From Rathayibacter sp. VKM Ac-2879 (lineage in GTDB: Bacteria; Actinomycetota; Actinomycetes; Actinomycetales; Microbacteriaceae), in assembly GCF_015351245.1 (NCBI RefSeq), contig NZ_JADKSO010000003.1, positions 124,001-188,000 of the forward strand: a stretch of DNA of 64,000 nucleotides. Reading direction: 5' to 3'. The notes beneath the pieces were generated by a model, which was not told where the DNA came from, ran no database searches, and worked only from the letters and a program-made list of their open reading frames with translations. Below are positions 8,065-16,704 of the stretch, piece after piece. A program made the translations under genes and the position numbers. The stretch's first letter is position 1. Each line of letters opens with the position of its first letter.

Positions 8065-9009
8065 TCAGTTCGCCTCGGAGCGTCCCGACCGCCAGTAGCC
8101 CATGAACGCCACGCGGCGCCTGTCGAGGCCGAGCTCGGTGACGAGGCAGCGGCGGAGCAGCTTGATCGCGCCCGCCTCCCCGGCGATCCACGCGTAAAGA
8201 CCCGGGTCGGTGCTCTCCTCGGGCACCTCCCAGAGGATCCCGCCGTCGATGTCGACGTCCGAGACCTCGACTCCGCGGTGGTGCGCGGTGAGGAACCGCG
8301 CGGCCCACTCGCGGACCGCGGCACCCAGGGCGGCGCCGGGAGCGGCTCCCGGCTCGCGCACGATCCAGGTCACGTGCACGCCGTCCGGAGCGTCCAGCGG
8401 CAAGCGGTCGAGCGCTGTCGGCACTTCGAGGAAGGCCGCCCCCGTGGCCTCGGGGGAAAGGCTCTCGAGGATGGCCGCGATCGCGGGCACCGCGGTCTCG
8501 TCCCCCGCGAGCAGGAGCGATGTCGCTGCTCCGGGATGCCACTCGACACCACCTCCGGGGAGCTCGGAACGAGAGTCCGGCGCGATGATGACGACCTGGT
8601 CACCCGGCTGGGCACGCTCGACCCAGGCCGAGGCCGGGCCGGTGTCGCCGTGCGCCGCGAAGTCGACGTCGACCTCGGCCGACTCGGAGCGGACGGCGCG
8701 GATCGTGTAGGTCCGCAGCGGGTTGCGCTGCTCGTCGGGCAGCTCGCGCCAGCGCGCGTACCAGTTGACGGCGAGGCCGTCCGGGCCGTTCTCATCGGCG
8801 ACCGAGAGGAGGAAGCCGCGAGCGTCCGAGGTGGGAGTCGGTACGACGAGCTTGATGCGCTGGTCGGGGCCGGTGCATGCGACCGAGTCGAGATCCGGGC
8901 CCGTCAGGGTCACGCGGATGAAGTGCGGGGCGATCCGCGTCGCCCGCGCGACGGTCGCGAGGTAGGGCCGGTAGGCCGGGCGCAGGGTGGTGGTGGTCGT
9001 CGGAGGCAC
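8065..9009 (-). CDS. siderophore-interacting protein (FAD ferric-siderophore reductase)
   Basis: A 314-residue SIP-family flavoprotein, which reduces ferric siderophores in the cytosol to release iron. The N-terminal FAD-binding beta-barrel includes FIRVTLTG and the FAD motif RTYTIR. The C-terminal NAD(P)H-like domain has LLLAGDETAVPAI and the typical end YAWIAGEAGAIK followed by FMGYWRSG. The GTG start has GGAG just upstream, and a DtxR/IdeR-type iron box lies 17 bp further up (9026-9045), so it should be repressed when iron is plentiful. A second, shorter SIP-like gene with its own iron box lies upstream. Confidence 0.9.
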   Translation of the reverse strand: MPPTTTTTLRPAYRPYLATVARATRIAPHFIRVTLTGPDLDSVACTGPDQRIKLVVPTPTSDARGFLLSVADENGPDGLAVNWYARWRELPDEQRNPLRTYTIRAVRSESAEVDVDFAAHGDTGPASAWVERAQPGDQVVIIAPDSRSELPGGGVEWHPGAATSLLLAGDETAVPAIAAILESLSPEATGAAFLEVPTALDRLPLDAPDGVHVTWIVREPGAAPGAALGAAVREWAARFLTAHHRGVEVSDVDIDGGILWEVPEESTDPGLYAWIAGEAGAIKLLRRCLVTELGLDRRRVAFMGYWRSGRSEAN

Positions 9010-9025
9010 CTCTCCAGTGTCTCAG

Positions 9026-9045
9026 AAAAGGATAGCCTTACCTCA
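9026..9045 (-). promoter_or_regulatory. iron box (DtxR/IdeR-type operator)
   Basis: Read on the minus strand, TGAGGTAAGGCTATCCTTTT matches the imperfect palindrome of DtxR/IdeR operators (TTAGGTTAGGCTAACCTAA) in most positions. It stands directly in front of the siderophore-interacting protein gene. Confidence 0.75.
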
Positions 9046-9132
9046 CGAATCCGCAGGAGGCAGCTCCGAGTCGGCGGCCGAGCGATGCAGGCGGGACGAC
9101 CCGACCCGAAAGCACCCGGCTCCACCGACGAC

Positions 9133-9648
9133 TCAGCTCCGATGCAGAGCCGACTGCTCGGCCGAGACGCGTAAGCGCGCCTCGACGTCGACGGCGAGCT
9201 CGGCGATCGTCTCGCCCGTGCCACCGATCCACGCGCAAAAGTCGTGCCGGGCGTCCGCCCAGGGGTACTCGCCGCCGACGACCGACATCTCGCCCACCCA
9301 CGCGCGCACAGCACGGTCGAGCGCGATCCCGCGCTCGCACCGGGTACCAGTGCCGGGAGCGCCAGAGCGCTGCGATCGGCCGAGCCAGGTGACGCACACG
9401 CGACCGGGGGCAACGAGCGGCGGGATCCCCCGCGCCTCGTCGACCTCGACGAAGACCTGGCCGCGGGCGTTCGCGGGCAGCGAGTCGAGGAGACTCTGGA
9501 TCCACGGCAGGACCGTCTCGTCGCCCGCTATCAGGTACTGCTTCACGTCGACAGGAGCGACCGCCGCCGGCGCGCTCTCGACCGCCGCGATCTCGACCGG
9601 CGCGACACCGTTCGGCGGGGTGGCGCCGGGTTCCTCGAACATGCACAT
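9133..9648 (-). CDS. SIP C-terminal domain protein lacking the FAD domain
   Basis: A 171-residue protein matching only the C-terminal half of siderophore-interacting proteins: YLIAGDETVLPWIQSLLDSL aligns with LLLAGDETAVPAI of the neighbouring full-length SIP, followed by FVEVD, VTWLGR and the final FCAWIGGTGETI. The FAD-binding domain is absent; the first 35 residues are low-complexity Ala/Pro/Val. It starts 8 nt after a TATACT -10 box overlapped by an iron box. It could be a stand-alone reductase partner or a decaying paralogue; promoter conservation argues that it is expressed. Confidence 0.8.
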   Translation of the reverse strand: MCMFEEPGATPPNGVAPVEIAAVESAPAAVAPVDVKQYLIAGDETVLPWIQSLLDSLPANARGQVFVEVDEARGIPPLVAPGRVCVTWLGRSQRSGAPGTGTRCERGIALDRAVRAWVGEMSVVGGEYPWADARHDFCAWIGGTGETIAELAVDVEARLRVSAEQSALHRS

Positions 9649-9656
9649 CGCATCCG

Positions 9657-9679
9657 AGTATAGGCAAGCCTTACCTCAG
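9657..9679 (-). promoter_or_regulatory. iron box overlapping a -10 element
   Basis: On the minus strand TGAGGTAAGGCTTGCCTATA is a strong DtxR/IdeR-type palindrome. The -10 box TATACT (9657-9662) overlaps its downstream arm, so repressor binding would block RNA polymerase directly. Confidence 0.75.
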
Positions 9680-9713
9680 AACCAAGGGTCGGATGCTGAC
9701 GGTCGGCCGGGCC

Positions 9714-11138
9714 TCACCACTGGGCAGGATGGCGCCGGTGCCAGCGTGCGCGTCGCTCGAGCTGCGCACCGATCGCGAGCAGCGTCGCCTCGCCTCCCGG
9801 CCGGCCGATCAGCTGCACCCCCATCGGCAGCCCCTCCGCCGTCATGCTGAGCGGCAGCGCGATCGCGGGCAGACCGCTCACGTTCACGAAGGAGGTGTAC
9901 GGCGTGTAGAGCACCTGCTGCTCGAAGTTGCGCTCGGGGTCATCGACGTCGTACCAGCCGACCGGCCGCGGCGTCATCGTCATCGACGGGGTCAGCACGG
10001 CGTCGAAGCTCGAGAAGGCGGCGATCACCGCGCGCTCATAGCCCGAAAGCCAGACGGCAGCCTCCAGAAGCTCTCGTGCCGAGCGCCGACGCCCCTCCTC
10101 GACGAGCCAGCGCGTCAGCGGCTCCAGCAGCTCCCGCTCGGCGCCCTCCACGGGGAGGGTCGCCGCGCCGCTCTGCCACAGCGTGCGGAACGCGGCCGGA
10201 TATCCGGCGCTGGGCGGCAGCGTCGCCTCCTCCAGCCCGTGGCCCAGGGCGGCGAGAGCGGAGACACCCTCGTCGAGTGCCGCCCGCGCCTCAGGCGCGA
10301 GGGCGATCTCGTACTCCTCGTCCCACGGCGAGGCCGTCAGCACCCCGATCTGGAACCGCCCCTCGCCCCGCACCGCCGCGCCGAGGAACGAGCCCTCACC
10401 GCCGCCCGGCGCCGCGAGAGCCCACCGCTGCGGGAGGCGCCCGCCTCGCCGCTCGAGCATCCCCTCGAGCAGCATCCCCGCGTCCGCCACCGAGCGCGCG
10501 ATCGGTCCGGCGACCGTCAAGCCGCCCACTCCGCCGACGCCCGAGAGTGCGGCCACGCGACCCCGTGAGGGCTTGAGACCCACCAGCCCGCAGGCCGCAG
10601 CGGGAATGCGTATCGAGCCACCGCCGTCGGAGGCGGGCGCGAACGGCAGCAGCCCCGCGGCCACCGCCGCAGCCGCACCGCCGCTCGACCCGCCCGCGCC
10701 GAGCCGCGTGTCCCACGGGGTGACGGCCGGCGGGCCGATGCGCGTCTCCGTGTAGGAGGGCATCCCGAACTCCGGCACGGCCGTCTTGCCCAGGCTCACG
10801 GCTCCGGCTGCGTCGAGCACCTCGACGATCTCGTCGGAGGCGACAGGCACGTGGTGCTCGCGCAGTCGCGAGCCGAAGGCCGTACGCACTCCCGCCCGCC
10901 GCCACAGATCCTTGTCGGCGCTGGGAAGGCCCCACAGCGGCGCGGTGCGTGGCACGGAGGCGAGACCCGCCACCTGCTCGCGCGCCGCCTCCGCCGTCAC
11001 GGTCGCGAAGGCGCCGAGCTCGCCGTTCCACCGCTCGATACGGGCGAGGTAGTGCTCGGTCAATTCGAGCGGGCTGACCTGTCCGCGTTGCAGCCAGTCC
11101 CACTGCTCCTGGGCGCTGAGGTGGTGGAGTTCGAACAT
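9714..11138 (-). CDS. amidase (amidase-signature family)
   Basis: A 474-residue amidase-signature enzyme. The Ser-cisSer-Lys triad is visible as Lys76 in SADKD, Ser151/152 in GAGGSSGG and Ser175 in [11 protein letters not shown]. The length fits the family. It stands alone, so it is not the GatA subunit: gatC and gatB are absent here, and the GatA C-terminal features are not seen. It hydrolyses an unknown amide. A glutamyl-tRNA amidotransferase role is unlikely. Confidence 0.85.
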   Translation of the reverse strand: MFELHHLSAQEQWDWLQRGQVSPLELTEHYLARIERWNGELGAFATVTAEAAREQVAGLASVPRTAPLWGLPSADKDLWRRAGVRTAFGSRLREHHVPVASDEIVEVLDAAGAVSLGKTAVPEFGMPSYTETRIGPPAVTPWDTRLGAGGSSGGAAAAVAAGLLPFAPASDGGGSIRIPAAACGLVGLKPSRGRVAALSGVGGVGGLTVAGPIARSVADAGMLLEGMLERRGGRLPQRWALAAPGGGEGSFLGAAVRGEGRFQIGVLTASPWDEEYEIALAPEARAALDEGVSALAALGHGLEEATLPPSAGYPAAFRTLWQSGAATLPVEGAERELLEPLTRWLVEEGRRRSARELLEAAVWLSGYERAVIAAFSSFDAVLTPSMTMTPRPVGWYDVDDPERNFEQQVLYTPYTSFVNVSGLPAIALPLSMTAEGLPMGVQLIGRPGGEATLLAIGAQLERRARWHRRHPAQW

Positions 11139-11192
11139 GGAACGACCCTATGCCGCCGCTGCAAGGAGCCGGCGGAACAGGGGCGGGCGAGG

Positions 11193-11615
11193 TCAGGCCG
11201 CGCGGCTGCCGCTCTCGCCGTTGTCCTCGGCGCCGAGCCGCGCGCCGGCCGGCACGACCGTGTCGCGTCCGACGCGGGCTCCTGTCGCGATCACGGCCGA
11301 GCCTCCGATGCGCGAGTAGCTGCCGATGCGCGCGCCCGGGCCGACGATCGCCTCCGGGCCGACGTGCACGTTCGCGCCGATGAAGGCGCTGTGCCCGATC
11401 ATCGCGTCACGGTCGACCCAGCTGCCGGCGCCGATCCATGCGCGCTCGCCCACGCTCGCGCCCGGCTCCACGTACGCGCCGGTCTCCACGTACGCGGACG
11501 CCGAGACGCGCGACCCGGGAGCGACCATGCCGCGCCCGTTCGCGTGCCGGCGATACACGATCTCCTCGTCTCCGCCGCGCGCCGCACGTCCCTTGTTCAT
11601 CCCTGTTCCTGCCAT
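11193..11615 (-). CDS. left-handed beta-helix (hexapeptide repeat) protein
   Basis: A 140-residue protein dominated by hexapeptide repeats of the [LIV]-G-x4 type (for example IGAGSWVDRDAMIG and VGPGARIGSYSRIG), forming about six coils of a left-handed beta-helix as in acyltransferases and gamma-carbonic anhydrases. The short charged N-terminus and the Ala-rich tail do not identify a subfamily, and I see no clear catalytic His. The ATG at 11615 has AGAGG upstream; a second ATG five codons later is possible. Confidence 0.75.
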   Translation of the reverse strand: MAGTGMNKGRAARGGDEEIVYRRHANGRGMVAPGSRVSASAYVETGAYVEPGASVGERAWIGAGSWVDRDAMIGHSAFIGANVHVGPEAIVGPGARIGSYSRIGGSAVIATGARVGRDTVVPAGARLGAEDNGESGSRAA

Positions 11616-11737
11616 CTGCCTCTGGCTCCTCCGAGCTGTCCGGGTGGACGAGGCCGAGCCCCGTCCGGTCATCGGGAACAACAGCGGAGAGCGGCCTGAC
11701 ATTCCCCGTTCGGGGGCCGGGAGGAGGCGCGGCCTCG

Positions 11738-12046
11738 TCACTCCACGGCGGCGGCGACCGCCGTCACCACCGCACGAAACCGCTCCGGCGCCTCCCGCAG
11801 CCGGCGCCGCAGCCGAAGGCCCGTGAGCGGCCAGGCGGAGACGAGGTACTCGCACTCCACTCGGGTGCCCTCCGCGTCGTCGAGCACCCGCCACCGCTCG
11901 ACCCCGGGGACTGGCAGCCGCCGTTCGAGACCGCTTCCCCTCCGCTCGAATGCCCCGTCCTCCTCCGCCAGGACGTCGGCGAGCGCCGCGAGAACCGGCG
12001 CGGGCCCGGCATGCAGAAGGGAGGCGAGGGCGAGGAGGCAGCGCAC
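11738..12046 (-). CDS. hypothetical small protein after the GH1-like gene
   Basis: An open frame of 102 residues from a GTG, 35 bp after the GH1-like gene on the same strand. It has a helical N-terminus (LLALASLLHAGPAPVL) followed by a probable beta-rich half (VERWRVLDDAEGTRVECEYLVSAWPL). No family was recognised. Supporting it are the spacing and the absence of a better frame; the start is uncertain and the frame could also extend upstream inside the neighbour. Confidence 0.45.
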   Translation of the reverse strand: MRCLLALASLLHAGPAPVLAALADVLAEEDGAFERRGSGLERRLPVPGVERWRVLDDAEGTRVECEYLVSAWPLTGLRLRRRLREAPERFRAVVTAVAAAVE

Positions 12047-12081
12047 CGCGGCAGTCTCGCACGCACACCCGAACCGGCCAC

Positions 12082-13524
12082 TCAGGAGCGACCGTCGAGC
12101 ACCTGTCGCAACCAGCCGAAGGAGGCCTTGGGCACGCGGTCGTGGCTGCGCGCGTCGAGCGCCACCAGCCCGTGCGGCCGCGTGTATCCGTGCTGCCACT
12201 CGAATGCGTCGACGAGGGTCCACACGTGCACCGCGTCGAGCGGGAGCCCCTCGTGCACCGCCTCCGCGAGCGCGCCCAGGTGCGCGCCGAGCCAGCGGAT
12301 GCGCTCGGTGTCGACGATCGCCCCCTGCCGGTCCGGCTCGTCGGGATAGCTCGCGCCGAGTGCCGTGAGCACGAGCGGCGGCACGGCCGCTCCGTAGCGC
12401 TCGACCAGCCCGCGCAGCACCGACACCGGCGCCCACGGCGCGAACGGCGATCCATCGCCCGTGCGATCGTGTTCCGGCCACGACGCCGTGTGGAACGGCA
12501 GCGCGGGCGGCGCGCCGACTCCGACGGGGGAGGCCGGATCGCGGCCGGCGACGATCCGCTGCGGCGCGAGCGGGGCGACGGCGTAGAAGTCGAGCGGTGC
12601 CGAGATCCGAGCCAGATCGACCGGATCCATGTCCGCAAGCGGCGCGAGGAAGGGCGGCAGCTCCTCCGGCCCGCTCGGATACGCGCCGGTCAGTACCGCG
12701 TCGGCGACCAGCCGGTTGCGCAGCACGTCGGCCAGCGCGGCCCACGCCCGGTCATGCTCGGAGTCGGAGGCGGCCTCGACCGGCGCGAGAGCGTCCGCGA
12801 TCCCCACCCGGCCCGCGACCTCCGCCGCGCGCAGAGCCTCGACGGCGATGCCGTGACCGAGTAGCTGATGGTGCAGCGCGGGGAGCCCGCTGAACAGACG
12901 CCCGGCGGCCGGCGCCTGCCGTGTGAGGGCGTAGCCCTCGATCATCACGGTCGAGGGCTGGTCGAGGGTGATCCAGTCGGCGACCCGGTCGCCCAGGCTC
13001 GAGCCGAGCTCGAAGGCGAGGTCGCCGAAGCGCAGCGCCGTGTCCCTCCGCATCCAGCCGCCGCTGAGGGCTGAGGGCGTGTCACGGTGGTGGAGGGTGA
13101 GCGCGACGCGGACCCCCGCTTCTGCAAGAGCGTCGAGGAGGCGGTCGTAGAACCCCAGCCCGCCCCGGTCGATCGGGCCGCGTCCCTCCGGCTGGAGACG
13201 CGTCCACGAGACGGAGAGCCGCACCTCGTCGATCCCCAGATCGACCATGAGCGCGAGATCCTCGCGCCAACGGAGGAAGAAGTCGGTCGCGATCTCGGGA
13301 GTCGCCTCCTCGGCGATCGTCCCCCGCCGCAGCGCGAAGTCGTCCCACACCGAGCGACCCCGACCGCCTGTCTCGAGAGACCCCTCCGTCTGGAACGCGC
13401 TCTGCGCCAGACCGATCCTCACCCCGGAGGGCAGCAGCCGGGCGAGCTCTCGCGGATCGTCGAAGCGCGCACTCTCGGCGCGCACCCGCTGCCGGTCGCG
13501 CCCTCGTGCGTCGTCTTCGCGCAT
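12082..13524 (-). CDS. GH1-fold protein lacking both catalytic glutamates
   Basis: A 480-residue protein with the full glycoside hydrolase family 1 (beta-glucosidase) barrel: AQSAFQTEG (Gln45), HHRDTP (normally HWDLP), DWITLDQP (residues 183-190, normally TxNEP), VLTALGASYPDE (385-396, normally ITENG), FEWQHGY near 441 and the C-terminal VPKASFGWL. The acid/base Glu is Gln189 and the nucleophile Glu is Ala388, read directly from codons CAG and GCA. The surrounding motifs are intact and in frame, so this is not a frameshift. It is best read as a non-hydrolytic sugar-binding pseudoenzyme. The ATG has a strong GGAGGA; an in-frame ATG 20 codons upstream lacks one. Confidence 0.85.
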   Translation of the reverse strand: MREDDARGRDRQRVRAESARFDDPRELARLLPSGVRIGLAQSAFQTEGSLETGGRGRSVWDDFALRRGTIAEEATPEIATDFFLRWREDLALMVDLGIDEVRLSVSWTRLQPEGRGPIDRGGLGFYDRLLDALAEAGVRVALTLHHRDTPSALSGGWMRRDTALRFGDLAFELGSSLGDRVADWITLDQPSTVMIEGYALTRQAPAAGRLFSGLPALHHQLLGHGIAVEALRAAEVAGRVGIADALAPVEAASDSEHDRAWAALADVLRNRLVADAVLTGAYPSGPEELPPFLAPLADMDPVDLARISAPLDFYAVAPLAPQRIVAGRDPASPVGVGAPPALPFHTASWPEHDRTGDGSPFAPWAPVSVLRGLVERYGAAVPPLVLTALGASYPDEPDRQGAIVDTERIRWLGAHLGALAEAVHEGLPLDAVHVWTLVDAFEWQHGYTRPHGLVALDARSHDRVPKASFGWLRQVLDGRS

Positions 13525-13557
13525 TCCGTCCTCCGAGACATCGATGGGTATATTGTC

Positions 13558-13575
13558 GCGGAAGCGCTCTCCCGC
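13558..13575. promoter_or_regulatory. possible LacI-family operator
   Basis: CGGAAGCGCTCTCC, with the AGCGCT core, resembles the GAGCGCTC operators of LacI/CelR-type sugar regulators. It lies just upstream of an AT-rich TATATTG block on the minus-strand approach to the GH1-like gene. The symmetry is imperfect and no LacI-type gene is in the window. Confidence 0.35.
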
Positions 13576-13651
13576 TCCCGCCACCGGTCATCCGCCCGGA
13601 CGATCCCCTCCCCCGGGGGATGGACATCGGGTGTTCCTTGGCGCGGCGCGC

Positions 13652-13680
13652 TTGACAGCGCCTCTGCGCGCCCGTGCAAT
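13652..13680 (+). promoter_or_regulatory. sigma-70-like promoter
   Basis: TTGACA (13652-13657), a 17-nt spacer and TGCAAT (13675-13680) form a near-consensus housekeeping promoter for the large Ig-repeat membrane protein. Transcription would begin about 13687, which rules out the ATG at 13679 as the start. Confidence 0.6.
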
Positions 13681-13738
13681 GGACGCAGTGATAGCGGGCG
13701 TCGACAAGGCAGTGCCGGGGGGATCATCGGGCACGCCG

Positions 13739-15892
13739 ATGGCCCCGATCCGGCGATCCCGCACGTCGCCGCTCCGCCGCCCGGCCGCCCTCCTGCTCGG
13801 CCTGCTCGTCTCGGTCGGCGCGCTCTCGGGTGCCCTTGCGCCCGCGGCGGAGGCGGCGCCCCTCGCCATCACGGCGCCCGCCTCCGGCACTGTGCTCCCG
13901 AGCGGAACGCTCACCGCCCGGGGCACGGGCACGGCAGGCGACCAGGTGCAACTGTCCCTCCCGGGCGGCGGCGACCCGATCTGCATCACCACGATCGCGC
14001 CCGACGGAAGCTGGACGTGCGATCTGAGGCTGCCCGACGGCCGCACGACCCTCACCGCGGTCGAGCTTCTCGCCGCGGGAGGCTCCACGTCGACGAGCGT
14101 CGAGATCGCTGTCCTCAGCGCTCCCGTCATCCAGTCGGTCGACGGCTCCGTCACCTCGGCCGGCTCCGTGCGGGGCACCGCTTACCCTGGCGCGAGCGTC
14201 GCGGCAACCTCGGACGGCGGCGCGTCCTGCCTCGCGACCGCCGACTCCTCGGGTGCCTGGTTCTGCCAGCTCGCGCCCACTCCCGCCGCCGGGAGCTATC
14301 GGGTGACCGCGACGCAGACCGCTTCCTTCGCCGGGAGCACCGTCTCACCTGCGAGCGAGCCCGTGACCCTCGTCGTCGATACCGTCGCCCCCGCCGCGCC
14401 CACGCTCTCGTCCCCCACCGCCGGCGCCGCCCTCGCGCTCACCGGCGCCACCTACTCCGGCACGGGCGCCGACGGCACTCGCGTGTACGTCTACGTCGAT
14501 CGCGTCAACACCTGCGATGCGGCCGTCAGCGGAGGAACGTGGAGCTGCACCGGAGGCACGGTCACCGCGGGCGCGCACCGCGTCTCGACCATTGCGGGCG
14601 ACGCGGCTGGCAACTACAGCGCACCCAGCCCGTGGATCGATGTGACCTTCGGCGCGACGACGGGGACCCCCACGAGCGTGCCGACGGCTCCGGCGACCGC
14701 GCCGAGCACCTCGACTCCCGGAACGACACCCTCGAGCGCCCCCCGCCCGACGTCGCCGACCCCGCGTTCGAGCTCGCCCGCTCCGAGCCCGAGCGCCTCG
14801 ACGACCCGTCCCGGACAGAGCGCTCCGAGCCCGCAGCCGGACGACCCACAGACAGCGGCACCCCTCCCGGGAGCAGGCCCGTCGGCGCCCGGCCCCGTGG
14901 CTCCCGCCCCTGCTCCCGACGCCGGTTCGACGCCAGGAGGCTGGAGCGCGGCGACCGGGATGACCACCGCACTCTCCTCCGCCGTGCCGGTCGGCACGAT
15001 GGCCGACTGGGTGCGCTCGCTCATCCTGGCCCTGCTCTCGCTGGCGCTGGTGGTCGTGCCGGCGTGCCTCGCCGCCGCCGGGCGCTCACCGCGTCAGGAG
15101 CGCACCTGGCGCCTCACCGGGCGAAACCGCGCGGCCGTCGAGTTCGACGACAAGCCCGAGTCGACACCCGTCTCACCCCGCCTCATGGTGGTCGGGATGA
15201 TCGGGGCGACCGCCGGCCTCGTGCTGCTCTCGGGCCGCGTCGACAACCAGCCCGCCTATCTCCGTCTGCTCCTCGCCGTGACGATCGCGGTCGCCCTGGT
15301 CAACGCCGTGGCCGCCGGCGTTCCCGCTCTGCTCGCTCGACGCCTCGGAGTCTCGGCCGTCACGCTGCATCCCGCTCCTCGGGCGCTCCTGCTCGTCGCC
15401 GGGGCAGCGGTGCTCTCGCGCTTCGCCGGCCTCGACCCGGCCTTCCTCTTCGGAGTCGTGATCGGCCTCGTCCTGCCCGAGGGCGTCTCCTCCGTGGCGC
15501 GGGCGCGGCTGGCGACGGTGCGCGTCGTCTCGCTGCTCGCGCTCGCCGGTCTCGCCTGGGGTGCCTCCGCGCTCGTCGTGGCCGACGGCTCGTTCGTGTC
15601 GGTGCTCGCCGCGGAGGTGCTCAACGCGACCACGCTGATCGCGGTGGGATCGAGCGTGGTGCTGCTGTTCCCGATCGGCCGCCCGGCCGGTCAGAGCATC
15701 CTGCGCTGGTCTCCCGTTCTCTGGCTCGGGCTCACGCTGCTCGCAACGACCGTGCTCTTCCTCCTGCTCACCCCGACGATCACGGCGTGGTCGAACGGGG
15801 CGGGAGGCGCTCCGGTCGTCCTCGCGGTCGTCGCGTTCAGCGCGGTGTGCACGTCGATCTGGGCGTGGCGCCGTTTCGTCGAGTCGGAGTAG
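13739..15892 (+). CDS. secreted/membrane protein with Ig-like repeats
   Basis: A 717-residue protein of unknown function. Residues 1-40 form a Sec signal peptide (RR, long hydrophobic run, AEAA). Residues 40-300 contain three or more Ig-like beta-sandwich repeats marked by DGSWTC, SGAWFC and GGTWSC, the cysteines probably paired. Residues 305-400 are a Pro/Ser/Thr-rich linker typical of a wall-spanning stalk. The last 300 residues hold about seven to eight membrane helices. The extracellular modules would therefore be displayed from a polytopic anchor. It is divergent from the GH1-like gene. Confidence 0.8.
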   Translation: MAPIRRSRTSPLRRPAALLLGLLVSVGALSGALAPAAEAAPLAITAPASGTVLPSGTLTARGTGTAGDQVQLSLPGGGDPICITTIAPDGSWTCDLRLPDGRTTLTAVELLAAGGSTSTSVEIAVLSAPVIQSVDGSVTSAGSVRGTAYPGASVAATSDGGASCLATADSSGAWFCQLAPTPAAGSYRVTATQTASFAGSTVSPASEPVTLVVDTVAPAAPTLSSPTAGAALALTGATYSGTGADGTRVYVYVDRVNTCDAAVSGGTWSCTGGTVTAGAHRVSTIAGDAAGNYSAPSPWIDVTFGATTGTPTSVPTAPATAPSTSTPGTTPSSAPRPTSPTPRSSSPAPSPSASTTRPGQSAPSPQPDDPQTAAPLPGAGPSAPGPVAPAPAPDAGSTPGGWSAATGMTTALSSAVPVGTMADWVRSLILALLSLALVVVPACLAAAGRSPRQERTWRLTGRNRAAVEFDDKPESTPVSPRLMVVGMIGATAGLVLLSGRVDNQPAYLRLLLAVTIAVALVNAVAAGVPALLARRLGVSAVTLHPAPRALLLVAGAAVLSRFAGLDPAFLFGVVIGLVLPEGVSSVARARLATVRVVSLLALAGLAWGASALVVADGSFVSVLAAEVLNATTLIAVGSSVVLLFPIGRPAGQSILRWSPVLWLGLTLLATTVLFLLLTPTITAWSNGAGGAPVVLAVVAFSAVCTSIWAWRRFVESE

Positions 15893-15901
15893 CCTCGGCG
15901 C

Positions 15902-16693
15902 TCAGCCGATCGAGGCCAGTTCGCGCACGTCATCGTCGGGGAGCACGTCGACGACGGCCGTGACCTCGAACTCGTCGAGTGTCGCGACTCCCTCGTAGAC
16001 GCTGAGGAACGCCGTGTCGGCCGCGTCCCGCCCCGTCGCAATGCGGACGAGCGTCGACCGGGGAGCGAGGGTCGTCGCGTCGACCACCCGCCACTGCCCG
16101 TCGACCGACGCCTCCGCAACCGCGTGGAAGTCCATCGGCGAGAGCCCGGGCGCATAGACCGCGACGAGGCGCGCCGGCACGTCGAGAGCCCGCAGCAGCG
16201 CGACGACCAGGTGCGCGAAGTCACGACAGACTCCGCGACGCGCCAGCAGAGTGCGCTCGGCACCATCGGTCGGGAGGCTCGACCCCGGAACGTAGGCCAG
16301 ACGGGTGCCGACCCACGAGCTGACCGAGGCGAGCAGCTCGGCTCCGCGCAGCCCCGCGAACTCGGCGCGGGCCGTCGCGAAGAGGATGTCCGACTCCGCA
16401 TACCGACTCGGCCGCAGGTAACGCAGCCGGTCGACCTCCTCGCCCGCTGACGCCTCCAGACGGCCCGCGATGCGCGCCACGTAGTCGATGACGAGCCGGC
16501 CGGGCACGGCGTCGACCACGTGGAGGCGTGTGCCGTGCTGGTCGAGCACCTCGCGCGGGGCGACAGGGGCGCCGTCGAGGCTGACGGAGAGCGACTCCTC
16601 CGCGTCGTAGTCGGAGGCGGCGGTAAGGGAGAGGACGATCGCGGCCGGAGCCGTGACGTCGAGGGCGAGGTGGGCGGAGATGTCGCGCTGCAT
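15902..16693 (-). CDS. transglutaminase-like protein
   Basis: A 263-residue protein with an N-terminal beta domain and a C-terminal transglutaminase-like cysteine protease core: GVCRDFAHL gives Cys156, DFHAVAE gives His190, and WRVVDAT gives Asp205. RLAYVPGSS before the core is also usual in this group. No signal peptide is seen, so it is probably cytosolic. The family includes proteases and amide ligases linked to cyanophycin-like or pupylation-like systems, but nothing nearby specifies its partner. It is followed 11 bp upstream on the same strand by the DUF7882-like gene and may share its transcript. Confidence 0.8.
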   Translation of the reverse strand: MQRDISAHLALDVTAPAAIVLSLTAASDYDAEESLSVSLDGAPVAPREVLDQHGTRLHVVDAVPGRLVIDYVARIAGRLEASAGEEVDRLRYLRPSRYAESDILFATARAEFAGLRGAELLASVSSWVGTRLAYVPGSSLPTDGAERTLLARRGVCRDFAHLVVALLRALDVPARLVAVYAPGLSPMDFHAVAEASVDGQWRVVDATTLAPRSTLVRIATGRDAADTAFLSVYEGVATLDEFEVTAVVDVLPDDDVRELASIG

Positions 16694-16704
16694 ATCGGCT
16701 CCCG

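Noticed and set aside
12082..13524. GH1-like gene as a frameshifted pseudogene
   Set aside because: The two catalytic positions are single-codon substitutions and all motifs before, between and after them stay in one frame to the normal C-terminus.
13087..15963. A 958-codon plus-strand frame overlapping the GH1-like and Ig-repeat genes
   Set aside because: Extremely Arg/Ala/His-rich composition, no family match and a complete overlap with a convincing gene in another frame. It is a shadow of third-position GC bias.
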